64,000 bases of DNA, taken from Pseudomonas sp. CBZ-4 (GTDB lineage: Bacteria; Pseudomonadota; Gammaproteobacteria; Pseudomonadales; Pseudomonadaceae). The stretch spans positions 173,097 through 237,096 of the forward strand of contig NZ_ANNV01000175.1 in NCBI RefSeq assembly GCF_000346755.1, in the 5' to 3' direction. How positions within the stretch are numbered: the stretch's first letter is position 1; each line of letters opens with the position of its first letter. The notes under the pieces were generated by a model that made no database searches, was not told the DNA's origin, and saw only the letters and a list, made by a program, of their open reading frames with translations. This document shows positions 53,104 through 62,219 of the stretch, one piece after another. The position numbers and the translations under genes are program-made.

Positions 53104-54031
53104 ACAACAACGCCGCCTTCTGCCGCAGCAAGTCGATAAACAACGCCAACTCACGCCCCACCCCTTCGCCCTTGCGCAACAACAGGCCGAACGGCGCCAG
53201 GCGCACATCCAGCGCCACCGGCAGGGCCACCACCAGGCCCATTTTCAGATAGTCGCGCAGGGCACTTTCCGACAGCACCATCACCGCGTCCGTCAGCTGG
53301 ATCAGCTGCTGCATGGAATACACCGAGCTGCATTCAATGATGTCCGCCGGGCTCGGCAACGCCAGGTCTTGCAGCGCCTGATCGAAACCGATCCGCGCCG
53401 GGCTGCTTTGCGGTTGCAGGATCCACGGCCAGTCGCGCACCAGCTCCGCCAGCGGCACGTGCTCGCGCTGGGCCAGCGGGTGGCCGGCGTGCACCACCAC
53501 CAGCATGCGTTCGTTGCCCAGGGGTTCGAAGCTGTAATGCTCGCTGTCGGTGGCGGCGGTGCGGCGGGTGATGGCCAGGTCGATGCGACCCTGTTCCAGC
53601 AGTTGGATCACCTGGTCGCTGGTGTCCCCCATGATGCGGATGCGCAGTTGCGGGTTGAGCGCCTTGATCTGCGCGATGCAGTCCATCACCAGGTCCGGCG
53701 CGGCGCCCATGATGGTGCCGATGGACAGGTAGCCATAACCGCCCTGCTGGCGCGCCATCAGGTCTTCGGCGCAACGGTCGAGGCCGCTCAGGGCCGATTC
53801 GGCAAAGCGGATCAGTTCCTGGCCCAGGGCCGTGGGGCGCATGCCCCGTGGCAAACGCTCGAACAGGTCGCAGCCAAACATGTCCTCGATCTCGCGCAGC
53901 ATGCGCGTGGCCGCCGGTTGCGACATGTTCAGGGCCTGGGACGCCCGGTGCAGGTTCTGGCTGGAACTGAGGGCCACCAGCATATGCAGGTGCTTGTAGC
54001 GCAAACGGTTGAACAGGCTGGGACTACGCAT
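53102..54031 (-). CDS. LysR-family regulator, probable rhamnose-cluster regulator
   Basis: Regulator of 309 aa from the ATG at 54031 (MRSPSLFNRLRYKHLHML), AGGTG 4 bases upstream. Winged HTH: NLHRASQALNMSQPAATRMLR and CDLFERLPRGMRPT (GbpR/CatM-like subgroup). The effector domain begins YLSIGTIMGAAPDL. The frame stays open for 1.3 kb upstream but that part lies antisense to the carrier gene. It is divergent from the rhmT-like gene, so it most likely controls the L-rhamnose cluster; known rhamnose regulators in enterics are AraC or IclR types, so this would be a different solution. Confidence 0.85.
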   Translation of the reverse strand: MRSPSLFNRLRYKHLHMLVALSSSQNLHRASQALNMSQPAATRMLREIEDMFGCDLFERLPRGMRPTALGQELIRFAESALSGLDRCAEDLMARQQGGYGYLSIGTIMGAAPDLVMDCIAQIKALNPQLRIRIMGDTSDQVIQLLEQGRIDLAITRRTAATDSEHYSFEPLGNERMLVVVHAGHPLAQREHVPLAELVRDWPWILQPQSSPARIGFDQALQDLALPSPADIIECSSVYSMQQLIQLTDAVMVLSESALRDYLKMGLVVALPVALDVRLAPFGLLLRKGEGVGRELALFIDLLRQKAALL

Positions 54032-54123
54032 TTTCACCTTTCTTATCGATACCCTGAGGTTATCACTTGTAAGCGAGATTCGATTTGTAGCGCATTGCTC
54101 GGCCGCCGTACAGTCCGGCCCAT

Positions 54124-54131
54124 AAGAACAA
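54124..54131 (+). promoter_or_regulatory. Possible Hfq/Crc CA motif before the rhmT-like gene
   Basis: AAGAACAA fits the AANAANAA catabolite-activity motif and lies 18 bases before the ATG at 54149. Continuing bases AACAC extend the A-rich stretch. Binding is inference. Confidence 0.4.
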
Positions 54132-54148
54132 AACACTGGACTGCCCCT

Positions 54149-55444
54149 ATGAAAACCCTGCCCGCGCCCCTGCTCGCCAAGATTTCCTGGCGGCTGCTGC
54201 CCTTCCTGCTGCTGATGTACATCATGGCGTTTCTCGACCGCGCCAACGTCGGGTTTGCCAAGCAAGCCTTCCAGGCCGACACCGGCTTGAGCGATGCCGC
54301 GTTTGCCTTTGGCGCCGGCGTGTTCTTTGTCGGCTACGCGCTGCTGGAAGTGCCGAGCAACCTGATCCTGCACCGTGTCGGCGCCCGCCTGTGGATGTGC
54401 CGGATCATGGTCAGCTGGGGCCTGATCTCGGCGGCGATGGTCTTCGCCCACAACGAAACCAGCTTCTACGTCCTGCGCTTTCTTCTCGGTGTTGCCGAAG
54501 CCGGCTTCTTCCCCGGCGTGATCCTCTACCTCACCTACTGGTTCCCCCAGGCCGTGCGCGGCAAGGCCATGGGCTTCTTCTACTTTGGCGCGCCGCTGGC
54601 GTTTATCTTTGGCAGCCCGTTGTCCGGCCTGCTCCTGGAAATGGACGGCTGGGCCGGCCTCCACGGCTGGCAGTGGCTGTTCGCCGTCGAAGGCCTGATG
54701 GCCTCGGTGGTGGGCATCTGGGCCTACTTCTACCTGGACAACCGCCCCGCCGATGCCAAGTGGCTCACACCTGATGAGCGCCAGCAGATCCAAACCCTGC
54801 TCGACGGCGAAGACCAACACAAAACCTCCCACGGCCGCAGCCTGCTCAACGTGCTGTGCCAACCCTCGGTGCTGTACCTGTGCCTGGTGTACCTGCTGAT
54901 CCAGGCCAGTGTGTACGGCGTGGTGTTTTACCTGCCGACCCAGGTCGGTGGCCTGCTCGGCACCAAGGTCGGCCTGATGGTCGGGCTGGTCTCGGCGATT
55001 CCGTGGGTGTGCGCGCTGTTTGCGGCCTGGTGGATTCCGGCCTATTCCGACCGCACCGGCCTGCGTCGGCAAACCGCCTGCCTGACCCTGCTGATGGCCG
55101 CCGCTGGCATCGCCTGTTCGGTGACCTTTGCCAGCCCGCTGCTGGGCATGCTCGCCCTGTGTTTTGCCGCCTCCGGTTTTATCGCGGTGCAGCCGGTGTT
55201 CTGGACCTTTCCATCGAGCTACCTGGCCGGCAGCGCCGCCGCAGCCGGCATTGCGCTGATCAATTCCTTCGGCGCCCTCGGCGGCTTTATCGCGCCGGTG
55301 CTCAAGCACTGGGCCGAAGGCGCCTTCCATTCCCCGGCGGCCGGTCTGTACCTGCTGTCCGCCACCACGGTACTGGCTGCGTTGCTGGTACTGGGCATCC
55401 ATTCACCCGGCCCTAAAGCGTCGAACACGCCGGCCACTGTTTAA
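54149..55444 (+). CDS. rhmT: MFS transporter, RhmT-like (L-rhamnonate carrier)
   Basis: Twelve-helix anion:cation symporter of 431 aa, similar along its length to E. coli RhmT/YfaV (MAFLDRANVGFAKQ, GVAEAGFFPGVILYLTYWFP, LPTQVGGLLGTKVG, GFIAVQPVFWTFP). The ATG at 54149 is used; frame upstream is antisense to the LysR gene. It is first in the rightward rhamnose cluster, 16 bases before rhmD. In E. coli rhmT sits with rhmD and rhmA, supporting uptake of L-rhamnonate. Confidence 0.85.
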   Translation: MKTLPAPLLAKISWRLLPFLLLMYIMAFLDRANVGFAKQAFQADTGLSDAAFAFGAGVFFVGYALLEVPSNLILHRVGARLWMCRIMVSWGLISAAMVFAHNETSFYVLRFLLGVAEAGFFPGVILYLTYWFPQAVRGKAMGFFYFGAPLAFIFGSPLSGLLLEMDGWAGLHGWQWLFAVEGLMASVVGIWAYFYLDNRPADAKWLTPDERQQIQTLLDGEDQHKTSHGRSLLNVLCQPSVLYLCLVYLLIQASVYGVVFYLPTQVGGLLGTKVGLMVGLVSAIPWVCALFAAWWIPAYSDRTGLRRQTACLTLLMAAAGIACSVTFASPLLGMLALCFAASGFIAVQPVFWTFPSSYLAGSAAAAGIALINSFGALGGFIAPVLKHWAEGAFHSPAAGLYLLSATTVLAALLVLGIHSPGPKASNTPATV

Positions 55445-55460
55445 CTCCAGGAGTCACACC

Positions 55461-56645
55461 ATGGGCAACCTCACTATCAAACACGTGCGCGCCTTTGTAC
55501 TGCGCGGCGGCGGCGCCGATTACCACGACCAGGGCGACGGCCACTGGATCGACGACCATATCTCCACGCCGATGAGCAAATACCCGGAGTACCGCCAGAG
55601 CCGCCGCAGCTTCGGCATCAACGTGCTCGGCACGCTGGTGGTGGAGATCGAAGCCAGCGACGGCACCGTCGGTTTTGCCGTGACCACCGGCGGCGAACCG
55701 GCGGCCTATATCGTCGAGAAACACCTGGCGCGTTTCATCGAAGGCGCCCGCGTCACCGACATCGAAAAGATCTGGGACCAGATGTACCAGTCCACCCTCT
55801 ACTACGGGCGCAAGGGCCTGGTGATCAACACGATCTCCGGCGTCGATCTGGCGCTGTGGGACCTGCTCGGCAAACTGCGCCAGGAACCGGTGCACCAGCT
55901 GCTCGGCGGCGCAGTGCGTGACGAACTGCAGTTCTACGCCACCGGCGCCCGCCCCGACCTCGCCCAGAAGATGGGCTTTATCGGCGGCAAGATGCCCCTG
56001 CACCACGGCCCCAGCGAAGGCGAAGCAGGCCTGCGCAAAAACCTCGAAGAACTGGCCACCATGCGCGAGCGGGTCGGCCCGGACTTCTGGCTGATGCTCG
56101 ATTGCTGGATGAGCCTGGACCTGAACTACGCGACCAAACTGGCCATCGGCGCCCATGAATACGGCCTCAAGTGGATCGAAGAAGCGCTGTCGCCGGACGA
56201 TTACTGGGGCTACGCCGCCCTGCGCAACAACGTGCCCAAGGGCATGCTGGTGACCACCGGCGAACACGAAGCCACGCGCTGGGGTTTCCGCATGCTCCTG
56301 GAAATGGGCTGCTGCGACATTATCCAGCCGGATGTCGGCTGGTGCGGCGGCCTCACCGAGCTGGTGAAAATCTCCGCCCTCGCCGATGCGCACAACGCCA
56401 TGGTCGTGCCCCACGGCTCCTCGGTGTACAGCTACCACTTCGTCGCCACCCGCCATAACAGCCCGTTCGCCGAGTTCCTGATGATGGCGCCGAAGGCCGA
56501 TGAAGTGGTGCCGATGTTCCACCCGCAACTGCTCGGCGAGCCGGTGCCGGTGAATGGCCGCATGCGCCTGTCGGCGTTGGACAAACCCGGCTTCGGCGTT
56601 GACCTGAACCCGGATTGCCAACTGCACCGTCCCTACAACCGCTGA
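55461..56645 (+). CDS. rhmD: L-rhamnonate dehydratase
   Basis: Enolase-superfamily enzyme of 394 aa converting L-rhamnonate to 2-keto-3-deoxy-L-rhamnonate. It aligns closely with E. coli RhmD: DYHDQGDGHWIDDHISTPMS, RSFGINVLGTLVVE, QFYATGARPDLAQKMGFIG, metal ligands in FWLMLDCWMSLD, KWIEEAL and TTGEHE, and the active-site His in VVPHGSSVYSYH. CAGGAG precedes the ATG. It is followed 11 bases later by the aldolase. Confidence 0.93.
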   Translation: MGNLTIKHVRAFVLRGGGADYHDQGDGHWIDDHISTPMSKYPEYRQSRRSFGINVLGTLVVEIEASDGTVGFAVTTGGEPAAYIVEKHLARFIEGARVTDIEKIWDQMYQSTLYYGRKGLVINTISGVDLALWDLLGKLRQEPVHQLLGGAVRDELQFYATGARPDLAQKMGFIGGKMPLHHGPSEGEAGLRKNLEELATMRERVGPDFWLMLDCWMSLDLNYATKLAIGAHEYGLKWIEEALSPDDYWGYAALRNNVPKGMLVTTGEHEATRWGFRMLLEMGCCDIIQPDVGWCGGLTELVKISALADAHNAMVVPHGSSVYSYHFVATRHNSPFAEFLMMAPKADEVVPMFHPQLLGEPVPVNGRMRLSALDKPGFGVDLNPDCQLHRPYNR

Positions 56646-56656
56646 GGAAACCTGCC

Positions 56657-57457
56657 ATGCACATGCCCCGCAACGGCTTCAAGGCCGCCTTGGCCAACGA
56701 CGCCACGCAATACGGCATCTGGGCCGGTTTCGCCACCGGCTACGCCGCCGAAATCGTCGCCAGCCTCGGTTACGACTGGATGCTGATCGACGGCGAGCAC
56801 GCGCCGAACACCGTGCCCAGCGTGCTCAACCAATTGCAGACCGTGGCACCCTACGCCACCGCGCCTGTAGTACGCGCAGTGAATGGCGACGCCAACCTGA
56901 TCAAGCAACTGCTCGATGTTGGCGCGCAGACGCTGATGATCCCCATGGTCGAAACCGCCGAACAGGCCCAGGCCCTGGTGCGTGCCATGCGTTACCCGCC
57001 CCACGGCATCCGTGGCGTCGGCGGCGGCCTGACCCGCGCCACCCGCTGGGACGGCGTCGACAACTACCTCACCACCGCCCATGAAGAGCTGTGCCTGATC
57101 GTGCAAGTGGAGTCGCGCCTGGGGGTGGAAAACGTCGCCGCGATTGCCGCCGTCGAAGGCGTGCACGCGGTATTCATCGGCCCGGCCGACCTGTCCATCG
57201 GCCTCGGCCACGCCGGCAACCCCGGCCATCCTGAGGTGCAGGAGCGGATCAAGCACGCGGTGGACGCGACCCTCGCCGCTGGCAAAGTCTGCGGCATCCT
57301 CGCGCCCAATGAAGACGACGCCCGCCGCTACCAGGCCTGGGGTTGCCGCTTTATCGCGGTGGCCATCGACATCAGCCTGCTGCGCCAGAGCGCCCTGGCC
57401 ACCCTCGCCCGTTATCGCCCGGTGGGCGAAAACAAAGCCCCGTCGCGTACCTACTAA
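56657..57457 (+). CDS. rhmA: 2-keto-3-deoxy-L-rhamnonate aldolase
   Basis: HpaI/HpcH-type class II aldolase of 266 aa, cleaving 2-keto-3-deoxy-L-rhamnonate to pyruvate and L-lactaldehyde. Motifs: YDWMLIDGEHAPN, GAQTLMIPMVET, VQVESRLGVEN (metal Glu) and FIGPADLSIGLG (metal Asp). GAGGAAA precedes the ATG at 56657. Its product L-lactaldehyde is the substrate of the next gene, 10 bases downstream. Confidence 0.92.
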   Translation: MHMPRNGFKAALANDATQYGIWAGFATGYAAEIVASLGYDWMLIDGEHAPNTVPSVLNQLQTVAPYATAPVVRAVNGDANLIKQLLDVGAQTLMIPMVETAEQAQALVRAMRYPPHGIRGVGGGLTRATRWDGVDNYLTTAHEELCLIVQVESRLGVENVAAIAAVEGVHAVFIGPADLSIGLGHAGNPGHPEVQERIKHAVDATLAAGKVCGILAPNEDDARRYQAWGCRFIAVAIDISLLRQSALATLARYRPVGENKAPSRTY

Positions 57458-57467
57458 GGAGCTGCCC

Positions 57468-58901
57468 ATGTCATCCGTTCCCGTGTACCAGAACTTCATC
57501 AACGGCCGCTTCGTCGCGAGCGAAGCCCACATCGACGTGCTCAACCCAGCCACCGGCGCGCTGCTGTCCAAGGTGCCGGCGTCCACGGCTGCCGATGTGG
57601 ACCAGGCCCTCGCCGCCGCACGCCAGGCGCAAACAGATTGGGCGCGCAAACCGGCCATCGAACGCGCCGGGCACCTGCGCCGCATCGCCGCCAAGCTGCG
57701 TGAAAACGTGGCGTACCTGGCACGCACCATCACCCTGGAACAAGGCAAGGTCAGCGGGCTGGCCGAGGTCGAAGTGAACTTCACCGCCGACTACCTCGAC
57801 TACATGGCCGAGTGGGCGCGACGCATCGAAGGCGAGATCATCACCAGCGACCGCCCGAACGAAAACATCTTCCTGTTCCGCAAGCCGCTGGGCGTGGTGG
57901 CCGGCATCCTGCCGTGGAATTTCCCGTTCTTCCTCATCGCCCGCAAAATGGCGCCGGCGCTGCTCACCGGCAACACCATCGTGATCAAGCCCAGCGAAGA
58001 AACGCCGAACAACTGCTTTGAATTCGCCAGGCTCGTCGCCGAAACCGACCTGCCCGCCGGCGTGTTCAACGTGGTGTGCGGCGACGGCCAGGTCGGCGGC
58101 GCCCTCACCGCGCACCAGGGCGTGGACATGATCAGCTTTACCGGCAGCGTCGCCACCGGCTCGCGGATCATGGCCGCCGCCGCGCCGAACATCACCAAGC
58201 TCAACCTCGAACTGGGTGGCAAGGCGCCGGCCATTGTGCTGGCCGACGCCGACCTGGACCTGGCGGTCAAAGCCATCCGCGACTCACGCATCATCAACAC
58301 CGGCCAGGTGTGCAACTGCGCTGAGCGGGTGTACGTGGAGCGCAAGGTCGCCGACCAGTTTATCGAGCGCATCAGCGCGGCGATGGCCGCCACGCGCTAT
58401 GGCGACCCGCTGGCCCAGGCCGATATGGAGATGGGCCCGCTGATCAACCGCCAGGGCCTGGACAACGTCAACCGCAAGGTGCGCACCGCGCTGAGCCAGG
58501 GCGCCAACTTGATCACGGGCGGGCAGATCGCCGACCTGGGCGCAGGCTTTCACTTCCAGCCGACGGTGTTGGCCGGCTGCCGCGCCGACATGGAGATCAT
58601 GCGCGAAGAGATCTTCGGCCCGGTGCTGCCGATCCAGATTGTCGACGACCTCGACGAAGCCATCGCCCTGGCCAACGACTGCGACTACGGCCTGACTTCG
58701 TCGATCTACACCCGCGACCTGGGCAAGGCGATGCACGCGGTGCGCGAGCTCGACTTTGGTGAAACCTACGTCAACCGCGAGAACTTCGAAGCCATGCAAG
58801 GCTTCCATGCCGGCGTGCGCAAATCCGGGATCGGCGGGGCCGACGGCAAGCATGGCCTGTACGAATACACCCATACCCACGTGGTGTACCTGCAGAGCTG
58901 A
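57468..58901 (+). CDS. aldA: Aldehyde dehydrogenase, lactaldehyde dehydrogenase AldA type
   Basis: NAD-dependent aldehyde dehydrogenase of 477 aa, close to E. coli AldA (479). AAGGAG precedes the ATG at 57468. Catalytic residues: Asn in LPWNFPFF, Glu in LELGGKAP and Cys in NTGQVCNCAERVY. The AldA-like ending GIGGADGKHGLYEYTHTHVVYL is present. In this cluster it would oxidise L-lactaldehyde to L-lactate. A GC hairpin follows. Confidence 0.92.
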   Translation: MSSVPVYQNFINGRFVASEAHIDVLNPATGALLSKVPASTAADVDQALAAARQAQTDWARKPAIERAGHLRRIAAKLRENVAYLARTITLEQGKVSGLAEVEVNFTADYLDYMAEWARRIEGEIITSDRPNENIFLFRKPLGVVAGILPWNFPFFLIARKMAPALLTGNTIVIKPSEETPNNCFEFARLVAETDLPAGVFNVVCGDGQVGGALTAHQGVDMISFTGSVATGSRIMAAAAPNITKLNLELGGKAPAIVLADADLDLAVKAIRDSRIINTGQVCNCAERVYVERKVADQFIERISAAMAATRYGDPLAQADMEMGPLINRQGLDNVNRKVRTALSQGANLITGGQIADLGAGFHFQPTVLAGCRADMEIMREEIFGPVLPIQIVDDLDEAIALANDCDYGLTSSIYTRDLGKAMHAVRELDFGETYVNRENFEAMQGFHAGVRKSGIGGADGKHGLYEYTHTHVVYLQS

Positions 58902-58912
58902 TCTGGTTAAAC

Positions 58913-58940
58913 GGGCCCGCTCACGGTAGCGTGCGGGCCC
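58913..58940 (+). terminator. Intra-operon hairpin after aldA
   Basis: GGGCCCGC (58913-58920) pairs with GCGGGCCC (58933-58940). Only TT follows, so it is more likely an attenuating or RNA-stabilising hairpin separating the catabolic genes from the downstream lactonase-mutarotase-transporter part. Confidence 0.5.
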
Positions 58941-58973
58941 TTCCCAATGTGCTTGCGATAAGGACTGCCCCCC

Positions 58974-59849
58974 ATGCCCCTGACGCCCTACAGCGGCCCG
59001 ATCATCGACAGCCACCTGCACCTGTTCGACCCGCGCCGGCCCCAAGGCATCCCCTGGCCCGAGCCGGGCAACCGCTTGTATGCCGCGCATCTGCCGGCGG
59101 ATTACTGGGCGCTGGCCGCGCCCCATAACGTGGTCGGTGCGATTGCCGTGGAAGCCAGCCCGTGGCGCGACGACAACCGCTGGTTGCTGCATACCCTGCG
59201 CAGCGACCCGCGCATGCTCGGCTTTGTCGGCAACCTCGACCCGTTGCACGCGGACTTCGCCCATGACCTCGAAGCGCTGGCCGACGAGCCGCTGTTCCTC
59301 GGCCTGCGCTACGGCAACCTGTGGGACCGCGACCTGCTGCTGGACCAGACCCGCCCCGGTTTTATCGACGGCCTGCGCGAACTCGCCGCCACCGGCCGCA
59401 GCCTGGACAGCGCCAACCCGAACCCGCGTTTGATCAAGGGTTTGTTGCACCTGAGCGATGCCTTGCCCGAGCTGCGCATCATCGTCGATCACCTGCCCAA
59501 CGCCCAGGTGCCCACCGGCGAAGAAGCGGCGTATCACGCCGACCTGCTGCGCCTGGCCGAGCGGCCGAATGTGTTCGCCAAACTGGCGGAAATCCCGCAA
59601 GTCGGTCCCCAGGGATTGATCAGCGACACGGCGTTCTACAACGACCGCCTGGCCGTGCTGTGGCAAGCCTTTGGTGAAGACCGTTGCTTCTTTGGCAGCG
59701 ACTGGCCCAACAGCGATCACCTCGCGGATTTCGCCACCACCCTGGGCCTGGTCAAAGGCTGCATGGCCGACAAACCCGCGGCGGTGCAAAGCAAATTCTT
59801 CGTGCACAACGCCGTCCGGGTCTACACCCCCGACGCAGGAGCCCAGTGA
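58974..59849 (+). CDS. Amidohydrolase-family lactonase, probable L-rhamnono-lactonase
   Basis: TIM-barrel metal hydrolase (amidohydrolase 2 family), 291 aa. Metal-binding motifs: IIDSHLHLFDP near the N-terminus, IIVDHLPNAQ in the middle and FGSDWPNSDH near the C-terminus. AAGGA precedes the ATG at 58974. Related enzymes open sugar 1,4-lactones. In this cluster it should hydrolyse L-rhamnono-1,4-lactone from the SDR enzyme to L-rhamnonate for RhmD. The stop overlaps the rhaM start (TGATG). Confidence 0.82.
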   Translation: MPLTPYSGPIIDSHLHLFDPRRPQGIPWPEPGNRLYAAHLPADYWALAAPHNVVGAIAVEASPWRDDNRWLLHTLRSDPRMLGFVGNLDPLHADFAHDLEALADEPLFLGLRYGNLWDRDLLLDQTRPGFIDGLRELAATGRSLDSANPNPRLIKGLLHLSDALPELRIIVDHLPNAQVPTGEEAAYHADLLRLAERPNVFAKLAEIPQVGPQGLISDTAFYNDRLAVLWQAFGEDRCFFGSDWPNSDHLADFATTLGLVKGCMADKPAAVQSKFFVHNAVRVYTPDAGAQ

Positions 59850-60169
59850 TGCAGACCCGCGCCTTTCGCATGAACCTCAACCCCGGCCAGGCCGATGAAT
59901 ACCGCAAGCGCCACGACGAGATCTGGCCCGAACTGGCCCAGGCCCTGCTGGACGCCGGCGTGGTGGATTACCGGATTTTCCTCGATGAATCGAGCAACGC
60001 GCTGTTCGCCGTGCTCACTCACGAAGACGCCCACGGCCTCGATGAACTGCCCGGCACCGCGTTGATGCAGCGTTGGTGGAACCACATGCAGGACATCATG
60101 CCCAGCCATGCGGATGCCTCGCCGATCAGCGTCGATCTACAGCCCATGTTCCACCTCACGCGCCCCTGA
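59849..60169 (+). CDS. rhaM: L-rhamnose mutarotase RhaM
   Basis: Protein of 106 aa (E. coli RhaM 104) interconverting alpha and beta L-rhamnose. The conserved block YRKRHDEIWPEL carries the catalytic His, and the end MQRWWNHMQDIM, PMFHL matches the family. The start ATG overlaps the lactonase stop. Confidence 0.92.
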   Translation: MQTRAFRMNLNPGQADEYRKRHDEIWPELAQALLDAGVVDYRIFLDESSNALFAVLTHEDAHGLDELPGTALMQRWWNHMQDIMPSHADASPISVDLQPMFHLTRP

Positions 60170-60183
60170 CCAATCAAGCCCAC

Positions 60184-60194
60184 AACAACAATAA
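60184..60194 (+). promoter_or_regulatory. Probable Hfq/Crc CA motif at the rhaT ribosome-binding site
   Basis: AACAACAATAA contains two overlapping AANAANAA matches and runs directly into the AAAAAGGA ribosome-binding site of rhaT. This is the classic placement for Hfq/Crc translational repression in Pseudomonas. Confidence 0.65.
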
Positions 60195-60209
60195 AAAGGA
60201 TTCGACTAC

Positions 60210-61268
60210 GTGGAAATCATTCTCCTCGGTGTGATTCTGCACTTTATCGGCGGCTTCGCTTCCGGCAGTTTCTACATCCCCTACAAGAAGGTCCGCGGCT
60301 GGGCCTGGGAAAGTTATTGGATCACCGGTGGCCTGGTGTCCTGGCTGATCGTGCCGCTGATTGCCGCGCAATTGACGGTGCCGGGCTGGGTGCAGATCCT
60401 GCGCGATGCCGACACCAGCACGCTGCTGTGGACGTACATGTTCGGCGTGTTGTGGGGCATCGGCGGGCTGACGTTTGGCCTGACCATGCGCTACCTCGGC
60501 CTGTCCCTGGGCATGTCGCTGATCATGGGCCTCACCTCGGCCCTCGGCGCCCTGATGCCGGCGCTGTACCGCGACCTGTTCACCGACGCCACCGAAGGCA
60601 CGCTGACCTCAATGCTGGCTTCCCAGGGCGGCCATTGGGTGCTGTGGGGCGTGGCGGTGTCGCTGGTCGGCATCGCGGTGTGCGGCAAGGCCGGGTTGAT
60701 CAAGGAACGGGAAGTGTCCCAGGCGGTGAAGTTTGCCAGTGTCAGCGAGTTTTCCCTGGGCAAGGGCATGCTGGTGGCGGTGATCTCCGGCGTGCTCAGT
60801 GCCTGTTTCAGCTACGGCATTTCCGCCGGGCGCCCACTCGCGGCCGCTGCGGTGGAGCATGGCGCCAACAGCCTGTTCCAGAACAACGTGACCTTCATGG
60901 TGATCATGTGGGGCGGCCTGACCACCAACGGCCTCTGGTGCCTGTGGCTGAACTGGCGCAACCGCACCTTCCACAACTACACCGACCGCAGCACCCCGCT
61001 GCTGGGCAACTACCTGCTGGTGGCGGTCGCCGGCACGCTGTGGTTCTTGCAGTTCTTTTTCTACGGCATGGGCGAAAGCCGCCTGCAGAACGACGCCAGT
61101 TCGTGGGTGCTGCACATGTCATTCATCATCATCGTGTCCAACTGCTGGGGCCTGTATTTCCGCGAATGGCACGGCACCAGTGCCGCCAACAAAGGCGTGC
61201 TGGTGGCCGGGATCGCGGTGATCCTCGGCGCAATCGCCATGGTCGGCTACGGCAATTACCTCGGCTGA
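60210..61268 (+). CDS. rhaT: L-rhamnose/H+ symporter RhaT
   Basis: Inner-membrane sugar carrier of 352 aa with about ten helices, matching the RhaT family: ILHFIGGFASGSFYIPYKKV, WESYWITGGLVSW, and GISAGRPLAAAAVEHG. The start is GTG at 60210 with AAAAAGGA upstream. It imports L-rhamnose across the inner membrane after passage through the OprB-type porin encoded downstream. Confidence 0.93.
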   Translation: MEIILLGVILHFIGGFASGSFYIPYKKVRGWAWESYWITGGLVSWLIVPLIAAQLTVPGWVQILRDADTSTLLWTYMFGVLWGIGGLTFGLTMRYLGLSLGMSLIMGLTSALGALMPALYRDLFTDATEGTLTSMLASQGGHWVLWGVAVSLVGIAVCGKAGLIKEREVSQAVKFASVSEFSLGKGMLVAVISGVLSACFSYGISAGRPLAAAAVEHGANSLFQNNVTFMVIMWGGLTTNGLWCLWLNWRNRTFHNYTDRSTPLLGNYLLVAVAGTLWFLQFFFYGMGESRLQNDASSWVLHMSFIIIVSNCWGLYFREWHGTSAANKGVLVAGIAVILGAIAMVGYGNYLG

Positions 61269-61296
61269 GGCCGCTTATTTTTGAAGGAGTGTTGTT

Positions 61297-62067
61297 ATGT
61301 TGCTTGCAGATAAAACCGTGATCATCACCGGTGCCTCCCGTGGCATCGGCCGCGCCGCCGCCCGTGAATGCGCGCGCCAGGGCGCCCGCGTGGTGATCGG
61401 CCACAGCGGCAGCGGCCAGGGCACCGAGGCGGCGTATTCGTTGATCGAAGAGATAGAGGCGTTTGGCGGCGCAGCCATCGAAGTGGGCGGCGACGCGGCC
61501 GACCCGGACACCGGCGACAAGCTGGTGGCCGGCGCGGTGAAGGCCTTTGGCAGCGTCGACGTGTTCGTCAACAACGCCGGCATCTGCCCGTTCCACTCGT
61601 TCCTCGACATGCCCCGCGAGGTCTACCTGAAGACCGTCAACACCAACCTCAACGGCGCCTACTTCGCCGTACAGGCGGCGGCCAACCAGATGAAAAACCA
61701 GGGCCGCGGCGGCGCGATCATCGCGGTCAGCTCCATCAGCGCCCTGGTGGGCGGCGGCATGCAAACCCACTACACGCCGACCAAGGCCGGCCTGCATTCG
61801 CTGATGCAATCCTGCGCGATTGCCCTGGGGCCGTACGGGATTCGTTGCAACTCGGTGCTGCCGGGGACGATTGCCACGGATATCAACAAAGAGGATCTGG
61901 CGGATGCGGAGAAGCTCGCCTATATGACCTCGCGAACGCCGCTGGGCCGCCTCGGTGAGCCGGACGATGTGGCGGGGCCGATTGTGTTCCTGGCCTCGGA
62001 CATGGCGCGTTATGTGACCGGTGCGTCCTTGCTCGTCGATGGCGGGCTGTTCGTCAACCTCCAATAA
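61297..62067 (+). CDS. SDR-family dehydrogenase, probable L-rhamnose 1-dehydrogenase
   Basis: Classical short-chain dehydrogenase of 256 aa. Cofactor motif TGASRGIG, NNAG, catalytic Ser in AVSSISAL and YTPTK (Tyr and Lys). AAGGAG precedes the ATG. Position next to rhaT and rhaM and the presence of downstream pathway enzymes point to oxidation of L-rhamnose to L-rhamnono-lactone, as in Azotobacter and Sphingomonas. The specific substrate is inferred from context. Confidence 0.87.
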   Translation: MLLADKTVIITGASRGIGRAAARECARQGARVVIGHSGSGQGTEAAYSLIEEIEAFGGAAIEVGGDAADPDTGDKLVAGAVKAFGSVDVFVNNAGICPFHSFLDMPREVYLKTVNTNLNGAYFAVQAAANQMKNQGRGGAIIAVSSISALVGGGMQTHYTPTKAGLHSLMQSCAIALGPYGIRCNSVLPGTIATDINKEDLADAEKLAYMTSRTPLGRLGEPDDVAGPIVFLASDMARYVTGASLLVDGGLFVNLQ

Positions 62068-62100
62068 CACCCCGCGCTCTCCCAAACACCACAGTTCCAA

Positions 62101-62189
62101 TGTGGGAGCGGGCTTGCCCGCGATAGCGGTGGTTCAGTCAGCAATGTAGTGACTGGATGACCGCCATCGCGGGCAAGCCCGCTCCCACA
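62101..62189. repeat. REP inverted pair (REPIN), GAGCGGGC variant
   Basis: Arms 62101-62124 and 62166-62189 are exact complements (TGTGGGAGCGGGCTTGCC...), with inner pairing GCGGTGG/CCGCC. It is the same type as at 37907 and sits between the SDR gene and the porin gene, possibly uncoupling porin expression from the operon. Confidence 0.85.
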
Positions 62190-62219
62190 GGGAGGGCCTC
62201 TGTGTGCCTGAAATTCCAT

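Noticed and set aside
53072..54148. Upstream extension of the rhmT-like frame, and the leftward extension of the LysR frame over the carrier gene
   Set aside because: Each extension lies antisense to a clear gene, and good starts exist at 54149 and 54031.
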